DNA of 16,572 nucleotides from an uncultured Clostridia bacterium (GCA_947631875.1 CANRMV010000013.1:1-16572), one strand, 5' to 3'; positions 1 through 5,952 are shown, numbered from the stretch's first letter. Numbers and translations: made by a program. Notes: generated from the sequence alone by a model not told the origin.

Positions 1-1
1 A

Positions 2-697
2 AAGGTCGCAACACCTGTTGTTATGACCAATTTTGAGGGCGATTTGGACCGCGTGTTCACTTTGGCACACGAATTGGGGCATGCAATGCACAGTTATTTC
101 ACTTTTGAACACCAACCAACGCAAACTGCAAGTTATGTGATTTTTGTTGCTGAGGTGGCAAGCATAACAAACGAAATGTTGCTTTTGAAATATTTCTTGC
201 AAAATGCCAAAGATGATAAAGAAAAAATTGCCTACTATGACAAGTTTTTAACGGATATGCGTTCAACCATTTTTAGACAAACCATGTTTGCAGAATTTGA
301 GGAGTTTGCACATGAGGAATATGAAAAGGAGCATCCACTTTCTGCGGAACTTTTGTGTGATAAATATGAAGAATTGAACAATTTTTATCATGGCAAAAAA
401 GTTAAACAAATTCCAGAAATGCGTTTTGAGTGGGCAAGAATTCCACACTTCTATTCAAGTTTTTATGTGTATAAATATGCAATAGGCATGATTTGCGCAA
501 TCAAAATATCAAACAAACTTTGTGAGGACAAATCTTTTGCAAAGAGTTATAAAAAGTTTTTGTCATCTGGCTGCACACAAGACCCTATATCACTTTTAAA
601 AATTGCTGATTGTGACCTTACAAAAGAGCGAACTTTTGACGAAGCTTTTGCTTGCTGCAAAGAATTTGTTGGCAAATGGGAGAAACTTATAAAATAA
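2..697 (+). CDS. pepF: Oligoendopeptidase F, M3 family (3' part)
   Basis: This is the C-terminal part of a zinc metallopeptidase that cleaves short peptides in the cytoplasm. The frame is open from base 2, so the 5' end lies outside the window; the ATG at 23 is internal. The HELGH zinc motif is at bases 68-82, followed by AMHSY. About 25 residues later FVAEVASITNE supplies the glutamate zinc ligand of the M3B clan. Near the C-terminus, IPHFYSSFYVYKYAIG matches the conserved PepF signature that contributes the active-site His/Tyr. The visible 231 residues match the catalytic half of a protein that is normally about 600 residues long. The gene ends in TAA and is followed by a hairpin terminator. 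The family call is secure; the substrate range is not visible. Confidence 0.95.
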   Translation, partial: KVATPVVMTNFEGDLDRVFTLAHELGHAMHSYFTFEHQPTQTASYVIFVAEVASITNEMLLLKYFLQNAKDDKEKIAYYDKFLTDMRSTIFRQTMFAEFEEFAHEEYEKEHPLSAELLCDKYEELNNFYHGKKVKQIPEMRFEWARIPHFYSSFYVYKYAIGMICAIKISNKLCEDKSFAKSYKKFLSSGCTQDPISLLKIADCDLTKERTFDEAFACCKEFVGKWEKLIK

Positions 698-741
698 AAC
701 TTCTATGCATATTTATGCAAAATAATGAATAAATAAAAAAC

Positions 742-764
742 CGCTGACAATCAGCGATTTTTTT
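742..764. terminator. Bidirectional rho-independent terminator
   Basis: A perfect 6-bp stem, CGCTGA (742-747) and TCAGCG (751-756), has a CAA loop and is followed by ATTTTTTT on the plus strand and by an A/T tract read as TTTTTTATTT on the minus strand. It lies between the converging ends of pepF and the broken LRR gene and can serve both. Confidence 0.85.
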
Positions 765-1032
765 AAATCCAATCAACATAATTGCGTATTAATGGGATTG
801 AATATGCTTCCACATATTCAAAGGTTGGGGCGTTAAACCAAACGGGATAATTTTCTCTTGTGTAAACAACGCCGTTGGGCTCTCCATTTTCATTTCGTGT
901 CAAATCAAAGGCTGTGTCCAGATTTTCATCCAAGTTGTCAATGTAAAGTGCATCTGCCATGTAATTGTAATCATTTGCAAAGAGTTGAGAAATTACATTT
1001 TGCCCGGTGTCGTCTAATATGTCGCCAACCAA
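763..1032 (-). pseudogene. 3' fragment of the LRR surface-protein gene (frame-shifted)
   Basis: This reading frame (TTG at 1032, TAA at 763-765, 89 residues) has no ribosome site and continues the upstream minus-strand LRR protein in another frame. Adding one T to the T4 run (plus-strand AAAA at 1056-1059) turns ...STAAFTNSLTP... into ...STAAFYQLPYANVLVGDILD..., which runs smoothly into this frame. It encodes an acidic, polar, aromatic-rich C-terminal segment ending NYVDWI, with no membrane anchor or LPXTG-type sorting signal. I read it as the end of one gene of about 490 codons (763-2234) rather than a gene of its own. Whether the shift is real or a sequencing or assembly error cannot be decided here. 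Confidence 0.7.
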
Positions 1033-2234
1033 AACATTGGCGTAAGGGAGTTGGTAAAAGCAGCAGTGCTAATTTCAAATGAACCAGTATATGCCAAACT
1101 TATACCACTTAAATAAAATGCATCCAACATGTTTAACACAAGATCGAAATCATTTTGCATTTCATTATTAAGCCGCTCTATTGCTTCATAAGTAATGTAA
1201 ATAACGCTGTCTGTATAAAGGCTAAATGGCTTATAAAGAAAATTACTCTTTATCATAAATTCCATATAGTCATCTGAGGTTGTTATTGATGAAGGAACAT
1301 AGTCAGGCACAAAGGAAATTGCTTGTTGCCAATTATTATAAAATCCGTTTATCAGGGCATCTATAGTAGAGCCGTCAACAATGTATCCATCGTGAATTTT
1401 GCCGGTTGCTGTGTTTCTTATCTTTTGGCGAGGAAAACTTACATTTGCAAAGGCGTCTTGCTCAATGGTTGCTTCCGGGTTTATATGAGTTGGCATTGGC
1501 ATATTCCAGCAATTATAAAATGCCTGACCACCAATATAGGAGCAACCACTCAAATCTGCATCGAAAACAGAAAGGTTTCTGCATTCAGAACATGCTTGAC
1601 TTTCAACTCGTGATATTGGTGCTTCACACACAAAAGTTTCAATCGTGTTTGGAAGAGATCTTAATATTGGTGCAACTTGCCAATCAGTATCTCCGTTACC
1701 GCCGATAAACAGTTGTCTAACTGTTATTCCACTGAAATCTATGTAACTAAAATCAAAAAGTGCATTAGCCCGTACATCTATAATTAAAGTATCAATGTAA
1801 AAATTTACATAAGAATTAAATTCATTTCGAATGGAAAAGGCATCAGGAGTTATCGAATATACGTCACCACCCAAAATTACTGTTCCATTAAAATATATAT
1901 TATCAAAAATTTCAACGCAAATATAATCTCCAATTTCTGCTGTTATGCCTCTTGCATCAATGACAAATTCTGTGCCCTCCACTTTGTTGCTATACATATT
2001 CCAATTTTCTGCATTCGTTGCTTGTAAAGTTCCAGGATTCATGATAAAGAAATCTTCTGGGTTTAGATAGACATAGTTTGTTTTGTTTTTATATTCATAT
2101 GTGATGCTTCCGCCAAGAGAGAAGTTGGATTGCAATGCTGCTGCGTAGGCGATAAGTGGACACGAAACAAAAAGAACCGCCGCAAGGAGGATTAGGGTGA
2201 ATGTGTTTAAATTTTTCTTTAACTTATTTTTCAT
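1014..2234 (-). CDS. Exported BspA-like leucine-rich-repeat protein, frame-shifted near the 3' end
   Basis: The protein starts with KNKLKKNLN and a hydrophobic segment (about residues 11-32, ending LIAYAAA), a typical signal peptide or anchor. Straight after it comes SNFSLGGSITYEY, which is shared with the neighbouring exported protein. The middle contains BspA-type LRR_5 units such as CRNLSVFDADLSGCSYIGG followed by QAFYNCWNMP and QDAFANVSF, a pattern common in surface proteins of gut and oral bacteria. I chose the ATG at 2234 because it puts the signal sequence at the N-terminus; a TTG at 2333 is in frame, but its extra 33 residues are not signal-like. No good Shine-Dalgarno is visible. This frame stops at 1014 after 406 residues, and the downstream segment lies in a second frame (763-1032). 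The gene lies 118 bp after the TasA-like gene on the same strand and is probably co-transcribed with it. Ligand and role are unknown. Confidence 0.7.
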   Translation of the reverse strand: MKNKLKKNLNTFTLILLAAVLFVSCPLIAYAAALQSNFSLGGSITYEYKNKTNYVYLNPEDFFIMNPGTLQATNAENWNMYSNKVEGTEFVIDARGITAEIGDYICVEIFDNIYFNGTVILGGDVYSITPDAFSIRNEFNSYVNFYIDTLIIDVRANALFDFSYIDFSGITVRQLFIGGNGDTDWQVAPILRSLPNTIETFVCEAPISRVESQACSECRNLSVFDADLSGCSYIGGQAFYNCWNMPMPTHINPEATIEQDAFANVSFPRQKIRNTATGKIHDGYIVDGSTIDALINGFYNNWQQAISFVPDYVPSSITTSDDYMEFMIKSNFLYKPFSLYTDSVIYITYEAIERLNNEMQNDFDLVLNMLDAFYLSGISLAYTGSFEISTAAFTNSLTPMFWLATY

Positions 2235-2265
2235 GTTTTTTATGGAAAAAACACTTTCTTTTTTG

Positions 2266-2334
2266 CTTGGGCAAGGGGGAATATTGATGATGTTGTTTGA
2301 GCAGAGTAAAATATCCAAATTTGACTTGCCCAAG
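2266..2334. repeat. 10-bp inverted repeat between the two surface-protein genes
   Basis: CTTGGGCAAG (2266-2275) and CTTGCCCAAG (2325-2334) are perfect inverted copies 49 bp apart in the minus-strand gap between the TasA-like and LRR genes. In RNA they could pair as a 10-bp stem around a large loop, upstream of the LRR start. No U-tract follows, so a terminator is not supported. Confidence 0.5.
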
Positions 2335-2352
2335 TTTAAGAAAGTTTGGTTT

Positions 2353-2931
2353 TTAGGCCTCAGCAGTTGTCAGTGTGAATGCAAGTTGGAAGTTTGAAAT
2401 GTTTATATCTTGCGTTTTATCTGAAACAGAAAGTGTGATTGTATATGTAGCAGTTTTTCCTGCTTCAATGTCAACCGACTTGTAGTCTGTGTTTTTTGAT
2501 GTTCCTTCGCCTGTTACGTCGCAAGTCAACCCTAAATTAGATTCGGCTATTCCGCTCTCAACAATAGCAACATTAAGTGTTCTTGTTTTTCCATTATTTT
2601 TGATTGTGAATGTGAGCACGATATTTGTTGCATCTTCTTTAAAAGCGAGATTTAAGCCTGACCAGGTTGATGCATCACCACTATTGCCATTTGGACTGAA
2701 TGTCAATTCTGCAAATTTGCCAGATTGAGTTTCGTCCTGAGCACCAGTAAGCCCTGTTTTTGTGACAGTTGCCTCAACGCCTGTTGCTGTAAAGGTGATT
2801 TGTCCGCCAAGATTGAATTGACTTGTCACAGCAGCCCAAGTGATGTAGCCCACCAAACTTGAAATTGCAAGAAACATTATTGCGCAAGCAATCACAGTTT
2901 TGATTGTTCTAGCCCTAAGCTTTTTTTCCAT
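2353..2931 (-). CDS. Exported TasA/camelysin-like small protein
   Basis: This 192-residue protein has a basic N-terminus (KKLRARTIK), one hydrophobic segment (about residues 11-34, ending GYITWAAVTSQF) and then a Thr/Ser/Asn-rich, predicted all-beta domain. A hydrophobic stretch ending in TWAA before a beta-sandwich resembles the signal region of TasA/camelysin-type proteins processed by SipW-like peptidases. The segment TFTIKNNGKTRTLNVAIVES resembles the strand pattern of those proteins. There are no transmembrane segments after the first and no sorting motif. The start is decided by a strong AGGAGG about 6 bases before the ATG. The gene is the first of a probable two-gene unit with the LRR gene and follows a consensus promoter with a C9 tract in its spacer. 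The fold assignment is inferred from layout, not clear homology. A structural role such as fibre or matrix subunit is possible but unproven; no sipW lies in the window. Confidence 0.6.
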   Translation of the reverse strand: MEKKLRARTIKTVIACAIMFLAISSLVGYITWAAVTSQFNLGGQITFTATGVEATVTKTGLTGAQDETQSGKFAELTFSPNGNSGDASTWSGLNLAFKEDATNIVLTFTIKNNGKTRTLNVAIVESGIAESNLGLTCDVTGEGTSKNTDYKSVDIEAGKTATYTITLSVSDKTQDINISNFQLAFTLTTAEA

Positions 2932-2998
2932 TTTTTACCTCCTTTTGTTAAATTTTTTGAAAGGTGTTACGCTTTCCTAAATAATGTGTGGCTTTTTT

Positions 2999-3049
2999 CC
3001 GCAAATTATAAGGAAACTCACTACTTTTCAGTTTCATTATAATTTGCGG
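2999..3049. repeat. 20-bp inverted repeat over the TasA-like gene promoter
   Basis: The left arm (2999-3018, CCGCAAATTATAAGGAAACT) and the right arm (3030-3049, AGTTTCATTATAATTTGCGG) are inverted copies with 19 of 20 bases matching, around an 11-base spacer (3019-3029). The right arm contains the minus-strand -10 box, and the spacer covers the predicted transcription start, so the dyad is centred on the start point. It could be an operator, or a duplicated promoter half; both arms carry a TATAAT on the minus strand. Confidence 0.8.
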
Positions 3050-3063
3050 GGGGGGGCTGTCAA
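3036..3063 (-). promoter_or_regulatory. Consensus promoter with C9 tract in the spacer (surface-protein pair)
   Basis: On the minus strand a perfect -35 TTGACA (3063 to 3058) and a perfect -10 TATAAT (3041 to 3036) are 16 bases apart. Nine of those 16 spacer bases are a run of C (plus-strand G at 3048-3056). Gain of one base would give the optimal 17-base spacing and loss would weaken the promoter. The predicted start near 3029 gives a leader of about 98 bases to the TasA-like gene. Promoter boxes and tract are seen directly; variability is inferred. Confidence 0.75.
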
Positions 3064-3164
3064 GCAATTTGCAAAAATTTTATAAAAATTTTTGATTTTT
3101 TTTAATTTTTTTGTTTTTGGAGAGCTAAAAGAGCAAAATTGGGGTAAAAATTCTGAGTGATTGC

Positions 3165-3307
3165 GATCCTTCACTGCGTTCAGGATGACAGCAAAATGGG
3201 ATAATAGAAAACCGTCGGCTGTCATGTTGAGCGAAGCGAAACATCCAAAGAATAACGCTTAATGGATTGAGATCCTTCGGCTTCATTTCGTTTCGCTCAG
3301 GATGACA
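3165..3307. repeat. Cluster of dispersed palindromic repeats (three copies)
   Basis: Three related units occur within 143 bp. Copy A (3165-3190) starts GATCCTTCACTGCG and ends CAGGATGACA. Copy B (3220-3246) is inverted, starting TGTCATGTTGAGCG. Copy C (3271-3307) starts GATCCTTCGGCTTC and ends CGCTCAGGATGACA. They match the widespread intergenic pattern GGATCCTTCGCTTCGCTC then AGGATGACA, known to me as an intergenic repeat in many bacterial genomes. Copies B and C face each other and could fold together. There is no associated transposase. Confidence 0.7.
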
Positions 3308-3314
3308 ATATAAA

Positions 3315-3338
3315 AAACCGCCGTGAAAGGCGGTTTTT
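3315..3338. terminator. Bidirectional terminator after the Cys-rich gene
   Basis: AAACCGCC (3315-3322) and GGCGGTTT (3329-3336) form an 8-bp stem with a GTGAAA loop and continue into T5 on the plus strand. On the minus strand the hairpin is followed by TTTTTTATA, so it terminates the small minus-strand gene ending at 3355. Confidence 0.85.
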
Positions 3339-3354
3339 GTATCTCGAACTTATT

Positions 3355-3564
3355 TCATCTCGAATTTTTTGCTATGAGATACCCTATTGCAAAATAAATC
3401 ATATTTGAACCATCAAATCCACATCTTGGGGCATTATTTGGACATGGCGGATTTGGTGGGAAGGGTGGTTGCACACATCCGCAGCCAAAAGGTTGGCACA
3501 GGCAACCACTGAACGGACGCAAATCTTGATAGCAACCAGCACAATATTTTGTTGTAATGTTCAT
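3355..3564 (-). CDS. Small Cys/Pro-rich protein, function unknown
   Basis: This 69-residue protein begins NITTKYCAGCYQDLRPF. It has eight cysteines, six arranged as three CXXC/CXC-type pairs (CAGC, CLC, CGC), then a proline-rich stretch (QPPFPPNPPCPNNAPRC) and a hydrophobic tail (about residues 53-65, MIYFAIGYLIA). The ATG at 3564 is chosen because GGAGG lies 7 bases upstream; an in-frame upstream extension to 3612 adds 16 residues but has no better ribosome site. The pairs suggest metal binding or a redox or disulfide-bonded surface peptide, and the tail suggests membrane association. I do not recognise the family. It is divergent from tlyA, has its own terminator, and looks like a real single-gene unit. 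Confidence 0.65.
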   Translation of the reverse strand: MNITTKYCAGCYQDLRPFSGCLCQPFGCGCVQPPFPPNPPCPNNAPRCGFDGSNMIYFAIGYLIAKNSR

Positions 3565-3626
3565 TTCATTGCCTCCATTATCAGCATATGTTAAAGGCAA
3601 TTTTGTGTGCAAGTTTAGTTAAAAAT

Positions 3627-3655
3627 TTGACACTGCTTTCATTTTATTTTATAAT
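3627..3655 (+). promoter_or_regulatory. Consensus promoter giving a leaderless tlyA mRNA
   Basis: Perfect TTGACA (3627-3632) and perfect TATAAT (3650-3655) are 17 bases apart. The ATG of tlyA (3663) is 7 bases after the -10 box, where transcription should start. There is no Shine-Dalgarno before that ATG, so the mRNA probably begins at or within a base of the start codon. Confidence 0.8.
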
Positions 3656-3662
3656 CAATCTT

Positions 3663-4376
3663 ATGAAAAGGCTTGATGTTTTGTTGTTTGAAAAAGGGTG
3701 CTATGCTTCCAGAGAGAAAGCCAAACAGGCGGTTGAAAGTGGAAGAGTTTTGGTTGGCGGAAAAGTTGTGTTGAGGCCATCTTTTTTGTGTGAAGAAGAT
3801 TGTGAACTGCAAACCAAGCCTTTTGAGTTTGTTTCGCGCGGTGGGTTTAAACTTCAAAAGGCAGTGGAAGAGTTTGGATTAAATTTTGCTGGAAAAGTTG
3901 TGTTGGATATTGGGGCATCAACAGGCGGCTTTACTGATGTTTGCCTCCAAAATGGGGCAAGCAAGGTTTATGCTGTGGACACTGGCGAGGGGCAACTTGC
4001 AAGTGTAGTTAAAAACAATCCAAAAGTTGTGAACATGGAAAAAACAAATTTTTTGTCGCTGCCCATTCAACAAATTTTTGATGTGCAAACCATTGTGATT
4101 GATGTTTCTTTTGTTAGCATAACCAAGTTGGTGGAAAAATTGGCGTCTTTTGAAAATGTGGAGGTTGTGGCACTGATTAAGCCGCAATTTGAAGTGGGGC
4201 AAGAATATGCTCGCAAGCATAAGGGCGTTGTTAAAGACGAAAAAGTGCATCAAAAAGTTGTCCAAAACGTTTTGATGCGTTTTGAAGAGGCGGGGTTTAA
4301 AAATTTTGGCGTGATAACATCACCAATCAAAGGCGGCGACGGAAACACTGAATTTTTGGCATATTTCAAAAAATAA
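3663..4376 (+). CDS. tlyA: TlyA family rRNA (cytidine-2'-O)-methyltransferase
   Basis: The 237-residue protein has an N-terminal S4 RNA-binding domain (about residues 1-60, RLDVLLFEKGCYASREKAK) and a Rossmann-type methyltransferase domain. Visible motifs are SRGGFKL (residues 58-64, catalytic Lys), the SAM loop VVLDIGASTGGFTD (79-92), IDVSFVS (catalytic Asp), LIKPQFEVG (catalytic Lys) and the C-terminal GNTEFL (catalytic Glu), giving a complete K-D-K-E set. Family members methylate the 2'-OH of cytidines in 16S and 23S rRNA, using SAM, in the cytoplasm. The ATG at 3663 starts the S4 domain exactly; an in-frame extension to 3588 would run through the promoter and is rejected. The neighbours common in other Bacillota (xseA, argR, recN) are absent. 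It converges on the SDR gene with a 7-bp gap. Confidence 0.93.
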   Translation: MKRLDVLLFEKGCYASREKAKQAVESGRVLVGGKVVLRPSFLCEEDCELQTKPFEFVSRGGFKLQKAVEEFGLNFAGKVVLDIGASTGGFTDVCLQNGASKVYAVDTGEGQLASVVKNNPKVVNMEKTNFLSLPIQQIFDVQTIVIDVSFVSITKLVEKLASFENVEVVALIKPQFEVGQEYARKHKGVVKDEKVHQKVVQNVLMRFEEAGFKNFGVITSPIKGGDGNTEFLAYFKK

Positions 4377-4377
4377 A

Positions 4378-4395
4378 AAGGGCTTAGCCCTCTTT
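4378..4395. terminator. Short hairpin at convergent gene ends (tlyA / SDR), weak
   Basis: AGGGC (4379-4383) pairs with GCCCT (4387-4391) around a TTA loop. It is followed by CTTTATAAA on the plus strand and preceded by AAAA. It overlaps the SDR stop codon. The stem is short and the T-tract broken, so it is a modest bidirectional terminator. Confidence 0.5.
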
Positions 4396-5166
4396 ATAAA
4401 AAATTTTAGTGGTGATTTTTGTCATAAGAGACTGTGGCAAAATTTTGCGGAAGAAATTGAACATTTTGTATTGCTTTCCTATTATATATCTTGGCTTGAA
4501 ATGATTTTTTTCGCAAATTTTGGCAAGTTTTTTGACGGCATATTCTGGGCTCATTCGGCGGCTTTCGGTTTTTTCCGTAGGCTTGGTTGACAGTTCCACC
4601 GCTTTGCCATATCTTTCATTTGTGTCATATTCTTTCACGCGGTTTTCCGAAAAGTTTGTTCTAACATCTCCTGGACAAACAGAGGTGACTTGAATGTTTG
4701 TTTTAGATAGTTCCATTCTAAGACTTTGCGCAAAACTGTCCACTGCCGCTTTGCTTGCACAATAATATGCTTTGAATGGGAGTGGAAAAAGGGCGGTGGC
4801 AGAGGAAATAATAACAATTTTTCCGTTCTTTTTGAGCATTGGAATGGCATATTTGCAGGCATTTGCAGTGCCAAAAAAGTTAACATCAAATTGCTTCTTT
4901 GTGGCATCTTCTTTGAGAAGTTCAATCGCGCCGCTAAGCCCATAGCCAGCGCAAGTGATGAGCATGTCAATTTCTCCTTGTTCCATGTAGATGTCATTGA
5001 AAACCTCTTTAAGTTTTTTGAAGTCGGAAACATCAACAGCATAATCCTCACCGTTAAGGGAAACATCAATCACGATGTCACCTTTTTGCTGAAAATATTT
5101 TTTAAGCCCAGCACCAAGCCCACTTGAAGCACCGGTTATAACAATCTTCCTTTTTTCAATCCTCAT
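4384..5166 (-). CDS. Short-chain dehydrogenase/reductase (SDR), NAD(P)-dependent
   Basis: This is a 260-residue classical SDR. It has the cofactor loop TGASSGLG (residues 11-18), VDVSDF (residues 45-49), a TCAGYG motif at 71-76 (in place of the usual NNAG), N96, ISSATALFPLP (catalytic Ser about 122) and YCASK (Y135, K139). After PGDVRTNF the C-terminal part (about 190-260) is basic and includes KMFNFFRKILPQSLMTKI, which resembles membrane-associated SDRs acting on lipids, but the substrate cannot be read. The ATG at 5166 has GGAG 6 bases upstream and gives a normal N-terminus; longer in-frame starts (5184, 5223) overlap the promoter. It is probably transcribed alone, divergent from the SHOCT gene. 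Family call secure; no gene symbol justified. Confidence 0.9.
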   Translation of the reverse strand: MRIEKRKIVITGASSGLGAGLKKYFQQKGDIVIDVSLNGEDYAVDVSDFKKLKEVFNDIYMEQGEIDMLITCAGYGLSGAIELLKEDATKKQFDVNFFGTANACKYAIPMLKKNGKIVIISSATALFPLPFKAYYCASKAAVDSFAQSLRMELSKTNIQVTSVCPGDVRTNFSENRVKEYDTNERYGKAVELSTKPTEKTESRRMSPEYAVKKLAKICEKNHFKPRYIIGKQYKMFNFFRKILPQSLMTKITTKIFYKEG

Positions 5167-5182
5167 GTTGCTCTCCAAGAAC

Positions 5183-5210
5183 ATTATATTATAAATTCTC
5201 TTTTTTTCAA
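5183..5210 (-). promoter_or_regulatory. Promoter of the SDR gene
   Basis: On the minus strand TTGAAA (5210 to 5205) and TATAAT (5188 to 5183) are 16 bases apart; a second, overlapping TATAAT lies at 5193 to 5188. The start point would give a leader of only about 9 bases, just long enough to hold the GGAG ribosome site. Confidence 0.6.
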
Positions 5211-5216
5211 AATAAT

Positions 5217-5246
5217 TTGACAAATAATTGTTAAGAATGTTATCAT
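5217..5246 (+). promoter_or_regulatory. Promoter of the SHOCT-domain gene
   Basis: Perfect TTGACA (5217-5222) and TATCAT (5241-5246) have an 18-base spacer. The boxes lie back to back with the divergent SDR promoter. A GAGGTGA ribosome site at about 5257 follows. Confidence 0.6.
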
Positions 5247-5269
5247 AATATAGTTAGAGGTGACGGGAT

Positions 5270-5788
5270 ATGTATATGAACAGAACAAAAAGGATTTTAA
5301 TCCTTGTTGGGTCAATTTTAAATTTGGTGAGTGTGACAATAAATTTGATTTTATCAATCGTAATGGCAACCAATCGGGAATTGCAAACATTATTGGTGCA
5401 ATCGGGGTATGTTTATATGCTTTCTTTCAGCACAAACTTGGTTTATTCCATAATTGGCTTTTTAATTGGAGCAGTTGCAAGCATACTTCTTCTATATTCA
5501 ATTAGACAAAAGGGAAAATATTTCCGAACATCACAAATTCAATTTTATATTGGTTTGGGAATTGTGATTTTCTTCGGCAGTTTTGTAACATGGCTTTTGT
5601 TGTTTATCGCAACTTTGATGCCAGATATAATTGTTATGAACACTCCAAGAGAAATTAGGAGAGAGGAAATAAAAGAAGATAGGGAATACTCAGAGAAAAA
5701 GAGGCGCATTGAAGAACTTAAAGCCTTGCGTGACAGCGGAGCAATCACTGAGGAAGAATATAAAGAAAAGTTGTTTGAATTGTTGTAA
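5270..5788 (+). CDS. Membrane protein with C-terminal SHOCT domain
   Basis: The 172-residue protein has three clear hydrophobic segments (about residues 9-33, 53-78 and 91-118), a highly charged linker (REIRREEIKEDREYSEKKRR, about 127-146) and a C-terminal SHOCT domain (about 147-172: RIEELKALRDSGAITEEEY then KEKLFELL). SHOCT domains are short C-terminal modules of unknown but probably oligomerising role, found on many membrane proteins. The start at 5270 is placed by GAGG 9 bases upstream; the next ATG, two codons on, is too far. It stands alone with its own promoter and terminator. The role of the membrane part is unknown. Confidence 0.85.
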   Translation: MYMNRTKRILILVGSILNLVSVTINLILSIVMATNRELQTLLVQSGYVYMLSFSTNLVYSIIGFLIGAVASILLLYSIRQKGKYFRTSQIQFYIGLGIVIFFGSFVTWLLLFIATLMPDIIVMNTPREIRREEIKEDREYSEKKRRIEELKALRDSGAITEEEYKEKLFELL

Positions 5789-5801
5789 AGTATAAAAAAT
5801 A

Positions 5802-5829
5802 AGATAGCCGAAAAAGCTGTCTTTTTTTA
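5802..5829 (+). terminator. Rho-independent terminator of the SHOCT gene
   Basis: AGATAGC (5802-5808) pairs with GCTGTCT (5816-5822), with one G-T pair, around a CGAAAAA loop, and is followed directly by a T-rich tract (5822-5831). Confidence 0.8.
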
Positions 5830-5836
5830 TTTGATT

Positions 5837-5884
5837 ATTGCATAATACCATATATTGTGTATTATGCATTGCATAATACGCAAT
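5837..5884. repeat. Alternating copies of ATTGCATAATAC
   Basis: ATTGCATAATAC occurs directly at 5837-5848 and 5868-5879. Between them is the inverted core GTATTATGC (5859-5867). The second copy is itself flanked as ATTGC-ATAATAC-GCAAT (5868-5884). The set can form alternative hairpins. Confidence 0.75.
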
Positions 5885-5902
5885 ATTTACTCAAAATTCT
5901 GT

Positions 5903-5952
5903 TTTCCAATTTTGTGTTGCGTAGGGCTTTGCCCGGCATACAAAATTGGAAA
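5903..5952. repeat. Long hairpin with 13-bp perfect outer stem
   Basis: TTTCCAATTTTGT (5903-5915) and ACAAAATTGGAAA (5940-5952) pair perfectly over 13 bp. Inside, GGGC (5924-5927) and GCCC (5931-5934) form a second stem with a TTT loop. The whole is a 50-base imperfect hairpin, symmetrical on both strands. Confidence 0.8.

Larger units (their letters stand above)
2932..3354. other. 423-bp gene-free region
   Basis: I see no credible gene here. It holds, in order, the leader and promoter of the minus-strand TasA-like gene, an overlapping 20-bp inverted repeat, a G9 tract, an A/T-rich stretch (about 3064-3120), three copies of a dispersed palindromic repeat, and the terminator of the minus-strand Cys-rich gene. 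Confidence 0.8.

Noticed and set aside
3037..3225. 62-residue minus-strand frame across the repeat cluster
   Set aside because: It covers the poly-G promoter and dispersed repeats, lacks a ribosome site, and its composition follows the A/T tracts.
3165..3307. Insertion sequence
   Set aside because: No transposase frame or target duplications are seen; the units are short palindromic repeats.
3588..3662. N-terminal extension of TlyA
   Set aside because: The extra 25 residues are encoded by the perfect TTGACA-17-TATAAT promoter, and the S4 domain starts normally at 3663.
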